NCBI RefSeq assembly: GCF_037055355.1
Contig: NZ_CP146350.1
Coordinates: 434,001 to 498,000, forward strand
Direction of reading: 5' to 3'
Source of the DNA: Streptomyces sp. DG1A-41
GTDB taxonomy: Bacteria > Actinomycetota > Actinomycetes > Streptomycetales > Streptomycetaceae
Length of the DNA stretch: 64,000 nucleotides
Each line of letters opens with the position of its first letter. Position 1 is the stretch's first letter. A program made the position numbers and the translations under genes. The notes beneath the pieces are model-generated. The model saw only the letters and a list, made by a program, of their open reading frames with translations, made no database searches and was not told the DNA's origin. Positions 35,104 through 44,593 of the stretch are shown piece by piece.

Positions 35104-35766
35104 CTAGGCTGCCCCGGGGCCTGTGTGCAGGACGGCGAACACCCCGCGGGCCCGGGTGCCGTCCGGCTGCTGCCAGGAGCCGGTGACGTGGCCGGTCGCT
35201 CCCTGGGAGGGCGGGAACGGGCCGTCCGGGGCAGGTTGCAGGACCCGGTGGAGGCTGAGGGTCGTGCCGTGCGGCGTCGTCAGCCGGGTGCCGTCCTGGT
35301 CGTCGGTGGTGATGAAGTCCGTGGGGATGGAGCCTTCGCCGGTGTGGGAGGCGATGACCTCCCGGTCGGGGACGTCGCTGAGGTTCTGGTCCTGGGCCTG
35401 CGCCCGCCCCTCGATCAAGGCCACCAACTGGGCGAGCAGCACGGGGTCGTGGCAGCCGTCGTACGCCCAGCGCCGCCCGAGCACGCCGTGCTCCATGGTG
35501 CCCACGAGGGCATGCTCCGCCCCGTCGAGAGCGGCACCGCGATAGGTGAGCGGCACCAGGTAGGTGGACGGGTGAGGGCCGGAGGCGTCGGTGACGACGA
35601 TGAACTCGATCCCGACCTCGCCCTGCGGATCGTCCAACCGGAACCCGCCGGCCTTGGCCAGCTTCGGTTCGGCTGCGCCACCGCGGTACCACGGACGGGA
35701 CGGCAGCCAGGAGGTGAGCAGTTCCAGCTTGGTCGGTTTGACCCAGGTGCGGTGGATGACGGACAT
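35104..35766 (-). CDS. Maltokinase N-terminal cap-like domain protein
   Basis: 220 residues. The start MSVIHRTWVKPTKLELLTSWLPSRPWYRG, followed by LDDPQGEVGIEFIVVTD and STYLVPLTYRGAAL, matches the N-terminal cap of actinobacterial maltokinases, but there is no kinase domain after it. Stand-alone cap proteins are frequent in Streptomyces and have no assigned function. Divergent from the MFS transporter gene. Confidence 0.75.
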   Translation of the reverse strand: MSVIHRTWVKPTKLELLTSWLPSRPWYRGGAAEPKLAKAGGFRLDDPQGEVGIEFIVVTDASGPHPSTYLVPLTYRGAALDGAEHALVGTMEHGVLGRRWAYDGCHDPVLLAQLVALIEGRAQAQDQNLSDVPDREVIASHTGEGSIPTDFITTDDQDGTRLTTPHGTTLSLHRVLQPAPDGPFPPSQGATGHVTGSWQQPDGTRARGVFAVLHTGPGAA

Positions 35767-35947
35767 GTTGAAGGCTCCCTTCCGTTACGCGGCGGCGGGA
35801 CGCGGTGCGTCGCTCCTGGAGATCTCCGCACGCGCATTAGATCAGCCGTTGTTCCGACTTGACCACGCGATCACGGGAGTCGTCGCGGCAGCGGGGAACT
35901 TGCGCGGGGCTTCTCACTTCGTGCTTCCGAAGGTGTCGACAGATCCG

Positions 35948-35963
35948 ATGTTACCGGTAACAT
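35948..35963. promoter_or_regulatory. Perfect 16-bp palindrome, probable LacI-type operator for the GH35 operon
   Basis: ATGTTACCGGTAACAT is exactly self-complementary, with the central CG and GTTACC half-sites of LacI/GalR-family operators. It lies at the 5' end of the MFS-GH35-GH35-LacI cluster. The apparent ATG at 35962 is part of this palindrome. Confidence 0.7.
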
Positions 35964-36000
35964 GACCATCACCCGCCGCCGGCCGTCCCCCGGAGTCCGC

Positions 36001-37194
36001 GTGACCGACCAGCCCGCCGCACAGCGCGCAGCCACCCTCTCCCCCACTCCGTCCGCCCCGGTCTTCAGCCGGTCCGCCGTGGTCGCCTCCTGTGCGGGCT
36101 TCGTGCTCATGGGTGCGTTGCAGGCCCTGTACGGGCCCGTGATCCCCGGCGTCCGTGCGGAATTCGGGCTCTCGCCGTCCGTCGCGGGGCTGGGGCTCAG
36201 TGCCCACTTCGTCGGTGGCGTGGCCGGTGTGCTGCTGTTCGACCGGCTCTACGGGCGGGTCGGCAACCGGCACCTCCTCGGTAGCTCCTATCTGCTGATG
36301 GCGGTCGGCGCGGCGGGCTTCGCGCTGGCGCCCGGCTGGGCCACCGCCCTGGCGGCGGCCCTGCTCGCCGGGCTCGGTTTCGGCGGCATCGACTACGGGC
36401 TGAACCAGTTGTTCGCCGTGGGCTTCGGGCACCGTTCGACCGCGATGCTGAACATCCTCCACGCCCACTTCGGCATCGGCGCCATCCTCAGCCCCGCCCT
36501 GATCGGCGTGGTCGGCTCCGAGCACTACCCGGCCGTCTTTCTCGGTTTCGCCCTCGCCAACCTGCCGTTGCTGCTGTGCCTGAAGGGCGTACGGAACGAC
36601 GCGCCCGTCCCGGCCGGTGACGAGGCCAGTGGTGGTGGGGTCCTCCGGCGGAGCCTCGCCTCGGTGCTCGCCGTCTTCGTCGCGCTCTACGTCCTGCACA
36701 TCGGCATCGAGGCCGGTGTCGGCGGCTGGGAGCCCACGCATCTGGAGACCGTCGGCTACGGCGCGGGCGTCGCCGCCACCGCCACCTCCGTGTACTGGCT
36801 GATGATGACCGTGGGCCGCTTCCTGGTCGCACCGCTCGCGTTGCGCTTCTCCGCCCAGGCCATCATCACCGTCTCCTGCGCGGGTATGACGGTGTGTCTG
36901 CTGGCCGCGTCCGTGCCGGCGCTGGCGCCGTACGCGTACGCCGGTGTCGGTCTGTTCATCGCGCCGATCTTCCCCACCGGGCTGCCCTGGCTGAACCGGG
37001 TCGCCCCGCGGGCCCGGAGAGCCGGTGCCCTCGTCATCGCCGCGTCCATGGTCGGCGGTGTCGCGGCGGGTCCGGCGCTGGGCAAGGCCATCGAGTGGTC
37101 GGGGGTCCGCGCGGTCCCGCTGCTGCTGTGCGGTGTCTCGGCGCTGTGCCTGGGCGCCACGCTCTGGTTGATCCGCGTCACCCGCTCTCACTGA
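36001..37194 (+). CDS. MFS transporter, probable galactoside importer
   Basis: 397 residues from GTG 36001, which has CCGGAG at the right distance; the in-frame ATG at 35962 lies inside the operator palindrome and lacks a ribosome-binding site. Twelve helices, with the loop motif LLFDRLYGRVGNRHLLG, LGFGGIDYGLNQLF and HAHFGIGAIL of the FucP/sugar-proton symporter-like MFS branch. It is followed 55 bases later by the GH35 genes, so its cargo is probably a beta-galactoside taken up intact. This contrasts with the ABC system at 27.8 kb. Confidence 0.82.
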   Translation: MTDQPAAQRAATLSPTPSAPVFSRSAVVASCAGFVLMGALQALYGPVIPGVRAEFGLSPSVAGLGLSAHFVGGVAGVLLFDRLYGRVGNRHLLGSSYLLMAVGAAGFALAPGWATALAAALLAGLGFGGIDYGLNQLFAVGFGHRSTAMLNILHAHFGIGAILSPALIGVVGSEHYPAVFLGFALANLPLLLCLKGVRNDAPVPAGDEASGGGVLRRSLASVLAVFVALYVLHIGIEAGVGGWEPTHLETVGYGAGVAATATSVYWLMMTVGRFLVAPLALRFSAQAIITVSCAGMTVCLLAASVPALAPYAYAGVGLFIAPIFPTGLPWLNRVAPRARRAGALVIAASMVGGVAAGPALGKAIEWSGVRAVPLLLCGVSALCLGATLWLIRVTRSH

Positions 37195-37249
37195 AACGTC
37201 CATCGACTCCCCTCGACATTCCGCCCGCATCCCGAAGGGAAGCCTCCGC

Positions 37250-39016
37250 ATGCCCGCCCTGACGACGACGTCCGACGGATTCCTGCTGTACGGCGAGCCG
37301 TTCCGGATCATCTCCGGTGCGTTGCACTACTTCCGTGTCCACCCCGGCCTGTGGTCCGACCGGCTGCGCAAGGCGCGGCTGATGGGCCTCAACACGGTGG
37401 AGACGTACATCCCGTGGAACCACCATCAACCCGATTCCGAGGGGCCACTCGTACTCGACGGCTTCCTCGACCTGCCCCGGTTCCTTCAACTCGCCCGGGA
37501 CGAGGGACTGCACGTGCTGCTGCGTCCCGGTCCTTTCATCTGTGCCGAGTGGGACGGCGGCGGCCTGCCCGACTGGCTGACGTCGGACCCGGACATCCGG
37601 CTGCGGTCCAGCGATCCGCGTTTCACCCGGGCCGTCGACCGCTACCTGGACCTGCTGCTGCCCGCGCTCCGGCCGCACCTGGCCGCGGCGGGCGGTCCCG
37701 TCATCGCCGTGCAGGTGGAGAACGAGTACGGGGCCTACGGCGACGACAGCGCGTATCTGAAGCACCTGGCCGACGCGTTCCGCTCCCGGGGCGTCGAGGA
37801 ACTGCTGTTCACCTGTGACCAGGCCGACCCCGAGCACCTGGCCGCCGGGAGCCTGCCGGGCGTGCTGACCGCCAGCACCTTCGGCAGCCGGGTCGAGCGG
37901 AACCTCGGGCGGCTGCGCGAGCACCGACGCGAAGGCCCGCTGTTCTGCGCGGAGTTCTGGATCGGCTGGTTCGACCACTGGGGCGGGCCGCACCACGTAA
38001 GGGACGCGGCCGACGCCGCCGCCGATCTGGACCGGCTGCTGTCCGCCGGGGCGTCCGTCAACATCTACATGTTCCACGGCGGCACCAACTTCGGCTTCAC
38101 CAACGGCGCCAACCACAAACACGCCTACGAACCCACCGTCACGTCGTACGACTACGACGCCCCGCTCACCGAGTGCGGCGACCCGGGCCCGAAGTACCAC
38201 GCCTTCCGCGAGGTCATCGCCCGCCATGCCGCCGTCCCCGACGAGCCCGTCCCGGCGCCCGGACCCAAACTGCCGACCACCGACGTCGAGTTGGACGGCC
38301 GGGCCCCTCTGCTCTCCCTCGCCGACGCGCTCGCCACTCCTGTCCGCACCGACGACCCGGTGACCATGGGCGAGCTCGGGCAGCGCACCGGCTACGCGCT
38401 CTACCGCACCCTCCTTCCCGCCTCCGGTGACGGCCTGCTGCACTTCGCCGGCGGTGTCGGGGACCGTGCCCAGGTCTTCGTCGACGGCGCACCCGCCGGT
38501 GTCCTGGAACGCGAACGCCACGACGAGACGCTGCCGGTGCGTGTCCACCGCCCCGGCGCGACACTCGAGGTGCTCGTCGAGAACATGGGCGGCGTCAACT
38601 ACGGGCCCCGCATCGGCGCCCCGAAGGGCCTGCTCGGGCCCGTCTCCTTCAACGGCACCGTCCTGCGCGGCTGGGACTGCCACGCGCTGCCGCTTGACGA
38701 CCTGGACGCGGTGCCGTTCACCCCGGGCGACGGGGCGGCGGTCACCGTGCCGGCCTTCCACCGCGGCACCTTCGAGGTGGACACGCCCGCCGACACCTTC
38801 CTCGCCCTGCCCGGCTGGACGAAGGGGCAGGCCTGGGTCAACGGCTTCCACCTGGGCCGCTACTGGAACCGCGGCCCGCAGCACACGCTCTACGTCCCCG
38901 CGCCGGTGCTGCGGCCCGGCACCAACGAGCTGATCCTGCTGGAACTGCACGGCACCACCGCAAACCGCGCCCAGCTCACCGGCACGCCCGACCTCGGCCC
39001 GGAGAACACCTGGTGA
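37250..39016 (+). CDS. Beta-galactosidase (GH35), first copy
   Basis: 588 residues, no signal peptide. The GH35 barrel opens with FRIISGALHYFRVHPGLW, has RPGPFICAEWDGGGLPDWL, acid/base Glu in VQVENEYGAYGDD, nucleophile Glu in LFCAEFWIGWFDHWGG and the MFHGGTNFGFTNGAN signature, followed by C-terminal jelly-roll domains (GWTKGQAWVNGFHLGRYWNRG). It cleaves terminal beta-galactosyl residues in the cytosol. AAGGGAAG precedes ATG 37250. Coupled to the second GH35 gene by GTGA. Confidence 0.93.
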   Translation: MPALTTTSDGFLLYGEPFRIISGALHYFRVHPGLWSDRLRKARLMGLNTVETYIPWNHHQPDSEGPLVLDGFLDLPRFLQLARDEGLHVLLRPGPFICAEWDGGGLPDWLTSDPDIRLRSSDPRFTRAVDRYLDLLLPALRPHLAAAGGPVIAVQVENEYGAYGDDSAYLKHLADAFRSRGVEELLFTCDQADPEHLAAGSLPGVLTASTFGSRVERNLGRLREHRREGPLFCAEFWIGWFDHWGGPHHVRDAADAAADLDRLLSAGASVNIYMFHGGTNFGFTNGANHKHAYEPTVTSYDYDAPLTECGDPGPKYHAFREVIARHAAVPDEPVPAPGPKLPTTDVELDGRAPLLSLADALATPVRTDDPVTMGELGQRTGYALYRTLLPASGDGLLHFAGGVGDRAQVFVDGAPAGVLERERHDETLPVRVHRPGATLEVLVENMGGVNYGPRIGAPKGLLGPVSFNGTVLRGWDCHALPLDDLDAVPFTPGDGAAVTVPAFHRGTFEVDTPADTFLALPGWTKGQAWVNGFHLGRYWNRGPQHTLYVPAPVLRPGTNELILLELHGTTANRAQLTGTPDLGPENTW

Positions 39017-41394
39017 CCCCGCACCTGCTGCGCGTGCCCGCGCCCTCCGCTCCCCCACTGACCGGCCACCTGCCCTTCGCCGACGCGCCGGGCGTGCCCG
39101 ACCCGATCGAGGTCACCGGCCGCTGGCTCACCCGCGGCGGCCGCCCCTGGTTCCCGGTCTCCGGGGAGTTCCACTACTCCCGCTACCCGGCCAGGGAGTG
39201 GGAGGAGGAGCTGCTGAAGATGAAGGCGGGCGGGGTGACCGCCGTCGCCTCCTACGTCATCTGGATCCACCACGAGGAGATCGAGGGGCGGATCCGCTTC
39301 GACGGCGACCGCGACCTGCGTCGCTTCGCCGAGCTGTGCGCCCGCCACGGCCTGGACTTCATCCCGCGCATCGGCCCGTGGTGCCACGCGGAGGTACGCA
39401 ACGGCGGCCTGCCCGACTGGGTGCCGGCCCGCACACATGCACCGCGCACCGACGATCCGGCGTATCTGCATCCGGTACGCGCCTGGTTCGCGGCCGTCGC
39501 GGAACAACTGCGCGGCCTGGACCGGGCGCACGGCGGCCCGATCGTCGCGATCCAGATCGAGAACGAGCTCTACGACCAGCCCGGTCATCTGCGCACCCTG
39601 AAGCGCCTGGCCCAGGAGGCCGGGCTCAGCGCGCCGCTGTGGACCTCGACCGCCTGGGGCGGGGTCCAGCTCCCGGGCGAGGAACTGCTTCCGCTGTACG
39701 GCGGCTATCCCGAGGCGTTCTGGACGGAGGCGGACGGCGGCTGGCCCGACACCTGCCGCAAGCACTTCTTCTTCACGCACGAGCGCGACGACGAGGGCAT
39801 CGGCGCCGACCTGCGGCCCACGATCGTACGCGGAGCCGACCCGGCTCCGACGGACCGGTTCCCCTGGGCCACCTGCGAGTTGGGCGGCGGCATGGCGGCG
39901 GCCTACCACCGGCGGCCCCGGGTGGAGGCCGCCGATGTGGGTGCCCTGGGACTCACCAAGATCGGCTGCGGTTCGGTGTGGCAGGGCTACTACATGTTCC
40001 ACGGCGGTACGAACCCGACCGGCGAGCTGACGGCCCTTCAGGAGTCGCACGCCACCGGCTACCCCAACGACCTGCCGGTCCTGACCTATGACTTCCAGGC
40101 CCCGCTCGGCGAATACGGCCAGGTGCGGCCCTCGTACCACGAACTGCGGATCCAGCACCTGCTGTTGGACTGCTTCGGGCACCGGATCGCTCCCATGGGG
40201 TCCGTGCTGCCCGAGCGGCTGCCGACCGGGCAGCACGACCGGGACACCCTGCGCTGGGCCGTCCGCACCGACGGCACCTCGGGCCTTCTGTTCGTGACCA
40301 ACCACCAGCCGCACGAGCCGCTGCCCGACCACCCGGGCACGGCCTTCACGGTCGACTTCCCGGACGCACCGCCGCTGACGCTGCCGAGCGCTCCCGTCAC
40401 GGTGCCCTCCGGCGCCTACTTCTGCTGGCCGCTGCGGCTGGACGTGGCCGGGCTGCGGCTGGAGTGGGCGACCGCGCAGCCGGTGTGCACCGTCGAAGCG
40501 GGCGGGCGTACGGTCCTGGTGCTGGCCGCGACCGACGGCATCGCGCCCGAACTCGCCCTGGACGCGGACACGGTGGCGTCCGTCACGGCACCGTCCGGGG
40601 AGGTCACACCGGTCGCCTGCCGGGTCCTGGTCAGCGGAGTGCGGCCCGGCACCGACGCCCTGGTCGAGGTGGACGCGGCCGACGGTTCACGCGTCGGGCT
40701 GCTGGTCCTGGACGCGGCGACGGCCCGTACCGTCTACCGGGGCGTCGCGTGGGGAGCCGAGCGGCTGGTGCTGTGCGGGGACGGTGTCGTCTTCGACGGT
40801 GACGAGGTACGGCTGCACAGCCCGGCCGCCGAGCCGTCGTTCGCGGTGCTGCCCGCGCCTGATTCCGCCCCGGCGGTGGCGGGGACACCGGTGCGGGAGG
40901 CGGCGGACGGCGTGTTCACCCGCTACACGATCGAGGCCGCGCCCCTCCCGGACAGCGCGGTGCCCGTCACCCTGGTCAGGCCCGCCGGTCCGGCGCCCGG
41001 GCCCGTGACCGGCGTACAGGGCCGGGCGAGCGCACCGACGGACAAGTACGTCGAGACGGTGGCCGCCGAGTACCGGGTCGACGTACCGGAGAATCTGCTG
41101 CGGGCAACCGCCGGTGTCCTGCTGCGGCTGCGGTGGACGGGGGACCTGGCCCGGGCCTACGTGGGGGACGTCCTGGTCGCCGACCAGTTCTACTCGGGGC
41201 GGGTCTGGGACATCGGGCTGGACCGGCTGCCGGTCGAGGCGCTGCGCACGGAGGGCCTGCGGCTGAAGGTGCTGCCGTTGGCAGCGGATGCCCGGGTTCA
41301 TGTGCCGGGGCAGGTGGGCGAGGCGTGGCGCGCGGCGGGTGTGCGGCACGCGGAGTGGGTGTTCTCTCGCTCGTGGGCGGTGCGGGCCGGCTGA
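39013..41394 (+). CDS. GH35-like beta-galactosidase, large divergent second copy
   Basis: 793 residues, GTG 39013 overlapping the previous stop. The barrel is recognisable (PWFPVSGEFHYSRYP, RIGPWCHAEVRNGGLPDW, acid/base Glu in IQIENELYDQ, nucleophile Glu in TCELGGGMAAAYHRRP, YYMFHGGTNPTGEL) but differs strongly from its neighbour, and the ~350-residue C-terminal part is a different set of beta domains. No signal peptide. The pair probably divides labour on different linkages or chain lengths of one galactoside; arabinogalactan-derived sugars are a guess. Confidence 0.88.
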   Translation: MTPHLLRVPAPSAPPLTGHLPFADAPGVPDPIEVTGRWLTRGGRPWFPVSGEFHYSRYPAREWEEELLKMKAGGVTAVASYVIWIHHEEIEGRIRFDGDRDLRRFAELCARHGLDFIPRIGPWCHAEVRNGGLPDWVPARTHAPRTDDPAYLHPVRAWFAAVAEQLRGLDRAHGGPIVAIQIENELYDQPGHLRTLKRLAQEAGLSAPLWTSTAWGGVQLPGEELLPLYGGYPEAFWTEADGGWPDTCRKHFFFTHERDDEGIGADLRPTIVRGADPAPTDRFPWATCELGGGMAAAYHRRPRVEAADVGALGLTKIGCGSVWQGYYMFHGGTNPTGELTALQESHATGYPNDLPVLTYDFQAPLGEYGQVRPSYHELRIQHLLLDCFGHRIAPMGSVLPERLPTGQHDRDTLRWAVRTDGTSGLLFVTNHQPHEPLPDHPGTAFTVDFPDAPPLTLPSAPVTVPSGAYFCWPLRLDVAGLRLEWATAQPVCTVEAGGRTVLVLAATDGIAPELALDADTVASVTAPSGEVTPVACRVLVSGVRPGTDALVEVDAADGSRVGLLVLDAATARTVYRGVAWGAERLVLCGDGVVFDGDEVRLHSPAAEPSFAVLPAPDSAPAVAGTPVREAADGVFTRYTIEAAPLPDSAVPVTLVRPAGPAPGPVTGVQGRASAPTDKYVETVAAEYRVDVPENLLRATAGVLLRLRWTGDLARAYVGDVLVADQFYSGRVWDIGLDRLPVEALRTEGLRLKVLPLAADARVHVPGQVGEAWRAAGVRHAEWVFSRSWAVRAG

Positions 41395-41482
41395 GAACTC
41401 CACGGGGCCCCGCCCGGCCTATGCTGTGCTCCTGCCGGGCGCGGTCAGGCCCGCCGTAACCGACGTCGAGGAATCACCCGCC

Positions 41483-42547
41483 ATGACACCGAGCGCCGCC
41501 GACAGCCCTGTGCCCAAGGGCCGCAGCCGGCGCAACTTCGCGGGCGCGCGGCCGGTGATGGCCGACGTGGCCCGGCTGGCCGGCGTCTCCAAGCAGACCG
41601 TCTCCCGGGTGCTCAACGACCATCCGGCCGTCCGCCCCGAGACCCGCGAGGCGGTCCTGGACGCCATGCGCACGCTCGGCTACCGGCCCAGCCGCAGCGC
41701 CCGTTCGCTGGCCAGCGGCCGGACCCGGATGCTCGGCGTCATCTCCTTCGACGCCGCCCGGTACGGGCCCGCCTCCATCCTGACCGCCATCAACACCGCG
41801 GCCCAGGAGGCCGGTTACCTGGTGAGCTCCATCGCGCTCGACACGGCCGACCACGACACCGTCGTCGAGGCCGTGAACCGGCTGTCGGCCGAGGGCGCGG
41901 ACGGCGTCATCGCGATCGCCCCGCAGCAGTGGGTGGGCCGGGCCCTGTCCCAAACCGACCTCGGGACTCCGCTGGTGGTGCTGGAGAACGCCCTCGACGA
42001 CAGCACGCCCCTGGTCACCGGCGACTCCCGAACCGGCGCCCGCAAGGCCACCGAGCACCTTCTCGGCCTCGGGCACGCCACCGTCTGGCACATCGCGGGC
42101 CCGGCCGGCTGGACCTCCGCCGACCACCGGCTGGCGAGCTGGCAGGAGACGCTCCAGGCGGCCGGTGCCGACGTCCCCGCCCCGCTCGCCGGGGACTGGA
42201 GCGCCGACTCCGGTTACGACCTGGGCCGCCGACTGGCCCGGCGCCCGGAGGTCACGGCGGTGTTCGTCTCGAACGACCAGATGGCCCTGGGCCTGCTGCA
42301 CGCCCTGCACGAGTGCGGGCGCTCCGTCCCCGGGGACGTCAGCGTCGTCGGATACGACGACATCCCCGAGGCCGCGCATCTCCTGCCGCCGCTGACCACC
42401 GTGCGCACCGACTTCGCCGAGATCGGCACCCGTTCCCTGCGGCTCCTCCTGGACCGCATCGACGGTCCGGGGGAACCGCCCCGCGTCGACACGCTCGTCC
42501 CTGTGGATCTGGTCGTGCGTGCCAGCAGTGGGCCACCGGCGTGCTGA
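41483..42547 (+). CDS. LacI-family repressor of the GH35 operon
   Basis: 354 residues. HTH MADVARLAGVSKQTVSRVLNDHPAVRPETREAVLDAM, hinge RSARSLASGRTRMLGVI, and an effector domain ending VVGYDDIPEAAHLLPPLTTVRTDF. It sits 88 bases after the second GH35 gene, and its likely operator is the palindrome ATGTTACCGGTAACAT at 35948. Start ATG 41483 follows TCGAGGAA. Confidence 0.9.
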   Translation: MTPSAADSPVPKGRSRRNFAGARPVMADVARLAGVSKQTVSRVLNDHPAVRPETREAVLDAMRTLGYRPSRSARSLASGRTRMLGVISFDAARYGPASILTAINTAAQEAGYLVSSIALDTADHDTVVEAVNRLSAEGADGVIAIAPQQWVGRALSQTDLGTPLVVLENALDDSTPLVTGDSRTGARKATEHLLGLGHATVWHIAGPAGWTSADHRLASWQETLQAAGADVPAPLAGDWSADSGYDLGRRLARRPEVTAVFVSNDQMALGLLHALHECGRSVPGDVSVVGYDDIPEAAHLLPPLTTVRTDFAEIGTRSLRLLLDRIDGPGEPPRVDTLVPVDLVVRASSGPPAC

Positions 42548-42599
42548 CGACGTTCGTCGGTCACGTCCCTCGGCGGCGGCCCGCTGCCAGGCGCCCTCC

Positions 42600-42832
42600 C
42601 TCAGCAGCCGCAGGCCGTTCGGACCGACCGGGGTGCGCTCCTTGAAGCGCCTTGAGCCCTTCCCAGCCCGGTTCCCAGCCGCCCGTGACGTGCGACGGGG
42701 CGTAGGCGGGCCCCAGGTCCAGGCGGGTGCGCCGGTCAACTGCCAGGGCAGCGCGAGCAGGAAGAAGACAGTGGCCGCCGTGGCCCAGCGCGCTTCGGGG
42801 AGCGCGAGGACTCGGGTACGCCGCCGGGGCAC
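42600..42832 (-). pseudogene. Remnant of a heavy-metal P-type ATPase
   Basis: The minus strand reads RRRTRVLALPEARWATAATV then LALPWQLTGAPAWTWGP in one frame, then AYAPSHVTGGWEPGWEGLKAL in a second, then KERT in the first again. This is the early membrane part of Streptomyces heavy-metal P1B-type ATPases (helices just before the second cytoplasmic domain), with at least two frameshifts and everything else missing. A GC hairpin (42822-42842, CGCCGGGGC-acg-GCCCCGGCG) overlaps its 5' end and may terminate the LacI transcript. Confidence 0.6.
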
Positions 42833-42928
42833 GGCCCCGGCGCGCGGGCACCGCCCGCCCCGCCGGCGGGCAGCTCTTGCGCAGGTCAGTGCCGCTTGTC
42901 AGAGTGACCGGGCGAGCAGGGAGACACC

Positions 42929-44551
42929 GTGAACGAGAACCACCCGATGGCCCCGGCCGGTCGTGCGCCGACCGTCGCCGACGTCCTGGCCCTGCCCGTC
43001 CTGGCCGCCGGACAGCCCCAGGTCGTCACCGGGCTGGACCGGCTGGACCGGCCGGTGCGCTGGGTGCACATCACCGAGCTGACGGACCCGGCCTCCTTCC
43101 TCAAGGGCGGCGAGCTGGTCCTGACCACGGGCATGCCCCTGCCCGAGGACGCCGCAGGGGTCCGCCGGTACGTCGACGAACTCACGGAGGTGGGAGCGGC
43201 CGCGCTGGTCATCGAGCTGGTACGGCGCTACCACCGGCCGCCCGACGCCCTCGTCCAGGCCTGCCGCGCCCGGGAGCTCCCCTTGGTCACCCTCTCCCGG
43301 GACGTCAACTTCCTGGAGGTCACCCAGGTCGTCCACGCGCTCATCCTCGGCAACCAGGCCGACGCGATGCGCCGGGCCCAGCGGATCCACGAGGCGTTCA
43401 CCGCGCTGACCCTGCGCGGCGCTGGGCCGGAGGACGTGGTGCGCGCGGCGGCGGATATGAGCGGCCGGACCGTCGTCCTGGAGAACCTGGTGCACCAGGC
43501 GCTGATCTGCGAGCCGTCGGGGAGCACGGTGGAGGAGGCGCTCACCGACTGGGAACGCCGGTCCCGGGCCACCGCACCCGGCGACCACACGGAGGTGGGC
43601 GGCCCGGAGGGCTGGCTCACGGCACCGGTCTCCTACCAGGGCGAACGCTGGGGCCGCCTGGCCATGCTCCCGTCCCCCGGCGACGGGCCGGGCTTCGGGC
43701 CGGAGCACGTCACGGTCCTGGAGAGAACGGCGATGGCCCTGACCGTCGCCCGTCTCATCCACTCCACGCCCTGGGAGCACACGGCCCACCGCAACGCCCT
43801 GCGGGAGCTGGCCGAGCAGCGCCACCACTCCCCCGAGGACGCCCGCGCCCGCTGCGCCGCGCTCGGTCTGCCCACCCGGGACAGCCGCTTCCTGGCGATC
43901 CTCGTCGACCTGGGCACCGGCGCCGGGGGGAGCGAGCCCGAAGCCCGGCTGCACCAGGAGCTCAGATCGGCCGGGGTGCCGGCGCTCGTCGGGGAGCTCT
44001 CCCCCGCCCGCCTCGGCGTCCTGCTGGCCCTGCGTCCCTCCCAGCCCTGGCGCCCCGTGGCCGAACGCCTGAGCCGTACCGCGCTGAGCCTGGTCCCGGA
44101 GGCGATCGTGAGCGTCGGCTCGGAGGTGGCGGAACTCGCCGACACCGCACGCTCCTTCCGGGAGGCGGCCCGGGTCACCGAGGCCACCCCGCCCGGCCAG
44201 CCCCTCCCCGCGGACCGCTCCTTCCACGAGCTGCCGGACATCGACCTGCGCCGCCTGCTGTACGCCCTGCGCGAGGACACCCGCGTCCAGGACTACACCG
44301 AACGGCGGCTCGGCCGGCTCATCGACCACGACACCCGGCACGGCAGCGACCTGCTGACGACCCTAGGCCACTACCTCGACGCCGCCGGAAACAAGACCAC
44401 CGCGGCCCGCCGGGGCGGCCTGTCCAGGGAGACCATGTACCAGCGTCTGCGCACCATCGAACGCCTCCTCGACACCGACCTCGAATCCGGAGAACGGCGC
44501 ACCGAACTCCACGTGGCGCTCACGGCGTTGCGCGTGCTGCGCGCCGAGTGA
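42929..44551 (+). CDS. PucR-family transcriptional regulator
   Basis: 540 residues. N-terminal PucR domain (TVADVLALPVLAAGQPQVV, VRWVHITELTDPASFLKGGELVLTTG), a central GGDEF-like/GAF-like linker, and the C-terminal CdaR/PucR HTH: TLGHYLDAAGNKTTAARRGG and SRETMYQRLRTIERLLD. GTG 42929 has GGGAGACACC upstream. It is convergent with the paa genes (42 bases between stops), so it is a candidate phenylacetate or purine/amine catabolism regulator, but the target is unproven. Confidence 0.85.
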   Translation: MNENHPMAPAGRAPTVADVLALPVLAAGQPQVVTGLDRLDRPVRWVHITELTDPASFLKGGELVLTTGMPLPEDAAGVRRYVDELTEVGAAALVIELVRRYHRPPDALVQACRARELPLVTLSRDVNFLEVTQVVHALILGNQADAMRRAQRIHEAFTALTLRGAGPEDVVRAAADMSGRTVVLENLVHQALICEPSGSTVEEALTDWERRSRATAPGDHTEVGGPEGWLTAPVSYQGERWGRLAMLPSPGDGPGFGPEHVTVLERTAMALTVARLIHSTPWEHTAHRNALRELAEQRHHSPEDARARCAALGLPTRDSRFLAILVDLGTGAGGSEPEARLHQELRSAGVPALVGELSPARLGVLLALRPSQPWRPVAERLSRTALSLVPEAIVSVGSEVAELADTARSFREAARVTEATPPGQPLPADRSFHELPDIDLRRLLYALREDTRVQDYTERRLGRLIDHDTRHGSDLLTTLGHYLDAAGNKTTAARRGGLSRETMYQRLRTIERLLDTDLESGERRTELHVALTALRVLRAE

Positions 44552-44593
44552 GCAATGGTTCGGGCTGCCCGGCGGAAACGGCCCGGCGCAGGC

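Noticed and set aside
35914..39058. Very long minus-strand open frames opposite the MFS and GH35 genes
   Set aside because: They are antisense shadows in GC-rich DNA: low-complexity Arg/Gly/Asp-rich products with no family features, while the plus-strand frames have complete domains.
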